Shown here: positions 62,260-64,000 of the stretch, piece after piece | Numbering within the stretch: the first letter of the stretch is position 1 | Layout: each line of letters begins with the position of its first letter | Program-made: the position numbers and the translations under genes | Notes under the pieces: generated by a model | What the model was told of the DNA's origin: nothing | Databases searched by the model: none | Seen by the model: the letters and a program-made list of their open reading frames with translations, nothing else | Assembly: GCA_013339895.1 (NCBI GenBank) | Contig: JABACO010000011.1 | Span: 5,570,570-5,634,569, forward strand | Length of the DNA stretch: 64,000 nucleotides | DNA from: Ephydatia muelleri | Taxonomy: Eukaryota > Porifera > Demospongiae > Spongillida > Spongillidae | Direction of reading: 5' to 3'

Positions 62260-63949
62260 GTAGAGGTGTGGTAGGACGATGATGCTGTTTCTGTAGGATT
62301 ATTGATTTTCCTACATCTCTATGGAAGTGCTGTTTTCACAAAAACTACAACAATTTTCAATACAAAGCAGTTATTTTGTGTTCAGCTAAATCAAGATCGT
62401 ACGTATCTGAAGCAATATTGATAGTAAAGTTATACCCTATTACGTTATTGATTAACAATCAAGTTTATAAACAGCCGTTCATTTTCTACGGGAGTTATCC
62501 GGAAGTATACGTGAATGTACAAACCGCAAGACTTTGACCGCGCATTTCTGGATATGGCGTAACTTTTATTCTTCAGTCAGATTTTATTTTAAAAGCAGAT
62601 TCGTAATCCTCTCTTCAAGGTCTACAGTATTGGACGATGGGGATCTCATTCTGATTTTATTGCCCCCCGCCCTCGGGATTATATTTTACTCATGGCGTAC
62701 ACGTATTGCACAGTACCCCGACCTGCCTTCGAAAAAGGTCCGGGGTCTAAACTTAGGAACGGGGGTCAGGGCCGAGTAACGTCGTCATTTAATGAGTCTA
62801 TCGCCACGTGTATTAGTACTTAATTATCACAAGTAATGTCTGCCATTCATTTTACTGGTCATTACTTGACCCTATATGCACCGAAATAAAAATTCAATCC
62901 AGCATGTATATGTGTGTATATGCATCATGCCTACATCTGTAGCTAGATGTACTTGTGTACATTACTGCTGGGTGTGTGATAGCGCTAAGTGAAGAGTGTA
63001 AACGCAAGCCAGCATGTCTACCCAAGTGGGCATTTGAGATAGTTGATTTTTTTTCAGTGCATAGGGTCTAGTTGCATTTGCAGGCAAATAGAAGTTAGAT
63101 TTTTGTATCTTTTCATTTCTTTGTACCTTTGAAGCGAGTGATTTGTTACCAACAGGTTCTGTACAAAATCAAATAGAATTGTTGCTCTCTTACAAGTCTT
63201 CATGTAAGGGAGGGACACAGCACATATGGTAAGGTCTTCAAACCTGCAGCGTATACACTGCACACTCTGCACACATGCGGTACATAGATACCAACACATC
63301 ACTAAGTATACTCAGAGTACAACCACCACGACTACCAACGCATCGCAAAGTACACTTAACATACAACCATGTATGTATGCTACCCACACTGATGCATGAA
63401 ATATTTTTACTTCCACGCATAATCGGTTAACAATTTTGTCAATGTCATGTGTTCACACATCATGTATCCAAATCCGTAACTAGGATCCCTGTGGTCCAGC
63501 TGTGACTGTGAGATACGTATGCTATGCGTACCTATGTGTACATGAATGGTTATGTTCAAGATGCACAGTTATTATCTGTACCAGTTCTGTGTGCTGGTCT
63601 GGTTGAGCCAAATAATTGCATGTATCCTGATTAGTGTATGCAACTATGTGTAGTGTATTGTTGTACATGTACATGCGTATTGTATCACTGTATGGAAGGT
63701 ATTATGGATATGAAGAAACATGAACATATTGCATTGGCCAGAATGATAATAAGTCATGGTTTCATGCATATAATGTATCCCATATGCAATGAACTGCGCG
63801 TAGAATAGGAGCACAGACATGGAAATGACTTTGGCCTTAATAAGATAACAGTAGTAGTGCATTCAAAGACTTTTTGGAAACTTGTTGAAATCTTACAGTT
63901 GATGTATTGCATTAGTGAGTTACTTCAATGTTTCATTCATCCACCACAG
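62260..63949. other. 5' flank or intron before the ankyrin exon
   Basis: No supported ORF. A short imperfect hairpin (ACCCCGACCT / AGGTCCGGGGT) lies at about 62,717-62,748. May contain the upstream part of the ankyrin-repeat gene, as intron. Confidence 0.35.
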
Positions 63950-64000
63950 CTTTTCACTGCATGCGCACTTGGTGATGTAGAGACCATCCAACAACTGATA
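63950..64000 (+). CDS. Ankyrin-repeat protein exon (runs out of the window)
   Basis: After a pyrimidine-rich acceptor (CATCCACCACAG) the frame reads LFTACALGDVETIQQLI, a good start of an ankyrin repeat (LxxACxxGDxExIxxLI helix pair). Seventeen codons, open to the window end. An internal exon in phase 0 is inferred; upstream exons are not located. Confidence 0.5.

Overview
The window looks like animal nuclear DNA. Genes are split by many short introns with consensus GT-AG sites, the exons encode fibronectin-III, immunoglobulin and receptor-tyrosine-kinase modules, and most other sequence is transposon debris and simple repeats. The mix of FN3-array receptors, tandem receptor-kinase-like genes with very long tyrosine-rich tails, a filamin/NHL (TRIM-type) relic, hAT elements, RLE-type LINEs and Ty3/Gypsy copies is most like a demosponge or another early-branching invertebrate. 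That placement is inference from gene content, not a computed match.

Layout. 1-1,660: ends of hAT transposons and small foldback elements. 2,465-5,239: a 7-exon host gene segment (five FN3, one Ig, one 8-cysteine module), every junction in phase 1. 7,330-8,505 (minus): a decayed filamin/NHL gene. 8,682-13,742: a whole-looking, young Ty3/Gypsy element with 115-bp LTRs. 14,259-15,035: a short hAT-like element. 15,292-18,996: a single-exon gene for a secreted 1,234-residue protein made mostly of about 46 copies of a 21-residue repeat. 19.4-25.2 kb: transposon graveyard, including a Gypsy pol fragment held between perfect 53-bp inverted repeats and two 5'-truncated LINEs.

26,096-33,001 and 36,074-44,608 hold two tandem paralogous transmembrane receptors with kinase-like domains. 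Their kinase exons share phases, and two exons have identical lengths (68 and 86 nt). Both have lost residues required for catalysis, but both keep long cytoplasmic tails full of tyrosine docking motifs. I read them as pseudokinase receptors that act as phosphotyrosine scaffolds. Each carries a giant purine/pyrimidine-asymmetric minisatellite in a kinase-domain intron (1.57 kb and 2.68 kb).

47,129-48,404 contains a probable small secreted cysteine-rich peptide gene with a cluster of perfect GTAAGT donors and microexon-sized gaps. 49.2-52.9 kb holds two arrays of the same 56-bp minisatellite in opposite orientation, with a hAT element inserted at one edge. 53-62 kb is again repeats: a hAT MITE with an exact 8-bp duplication, two related unknown ORF relics, a tyrosine-recombinase fossil and another LINE end. 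The last 51 bases open an ankyrin-repeat exon that leaves the window.

The strongest leads are the tandem pseudokinase receptors, the 21-residue-repeat secreted protein, the microexon peptide gene and the inverted-repeat-bound pol fragment. All calls come from reading the sequence by eye; no database or alignment was run.
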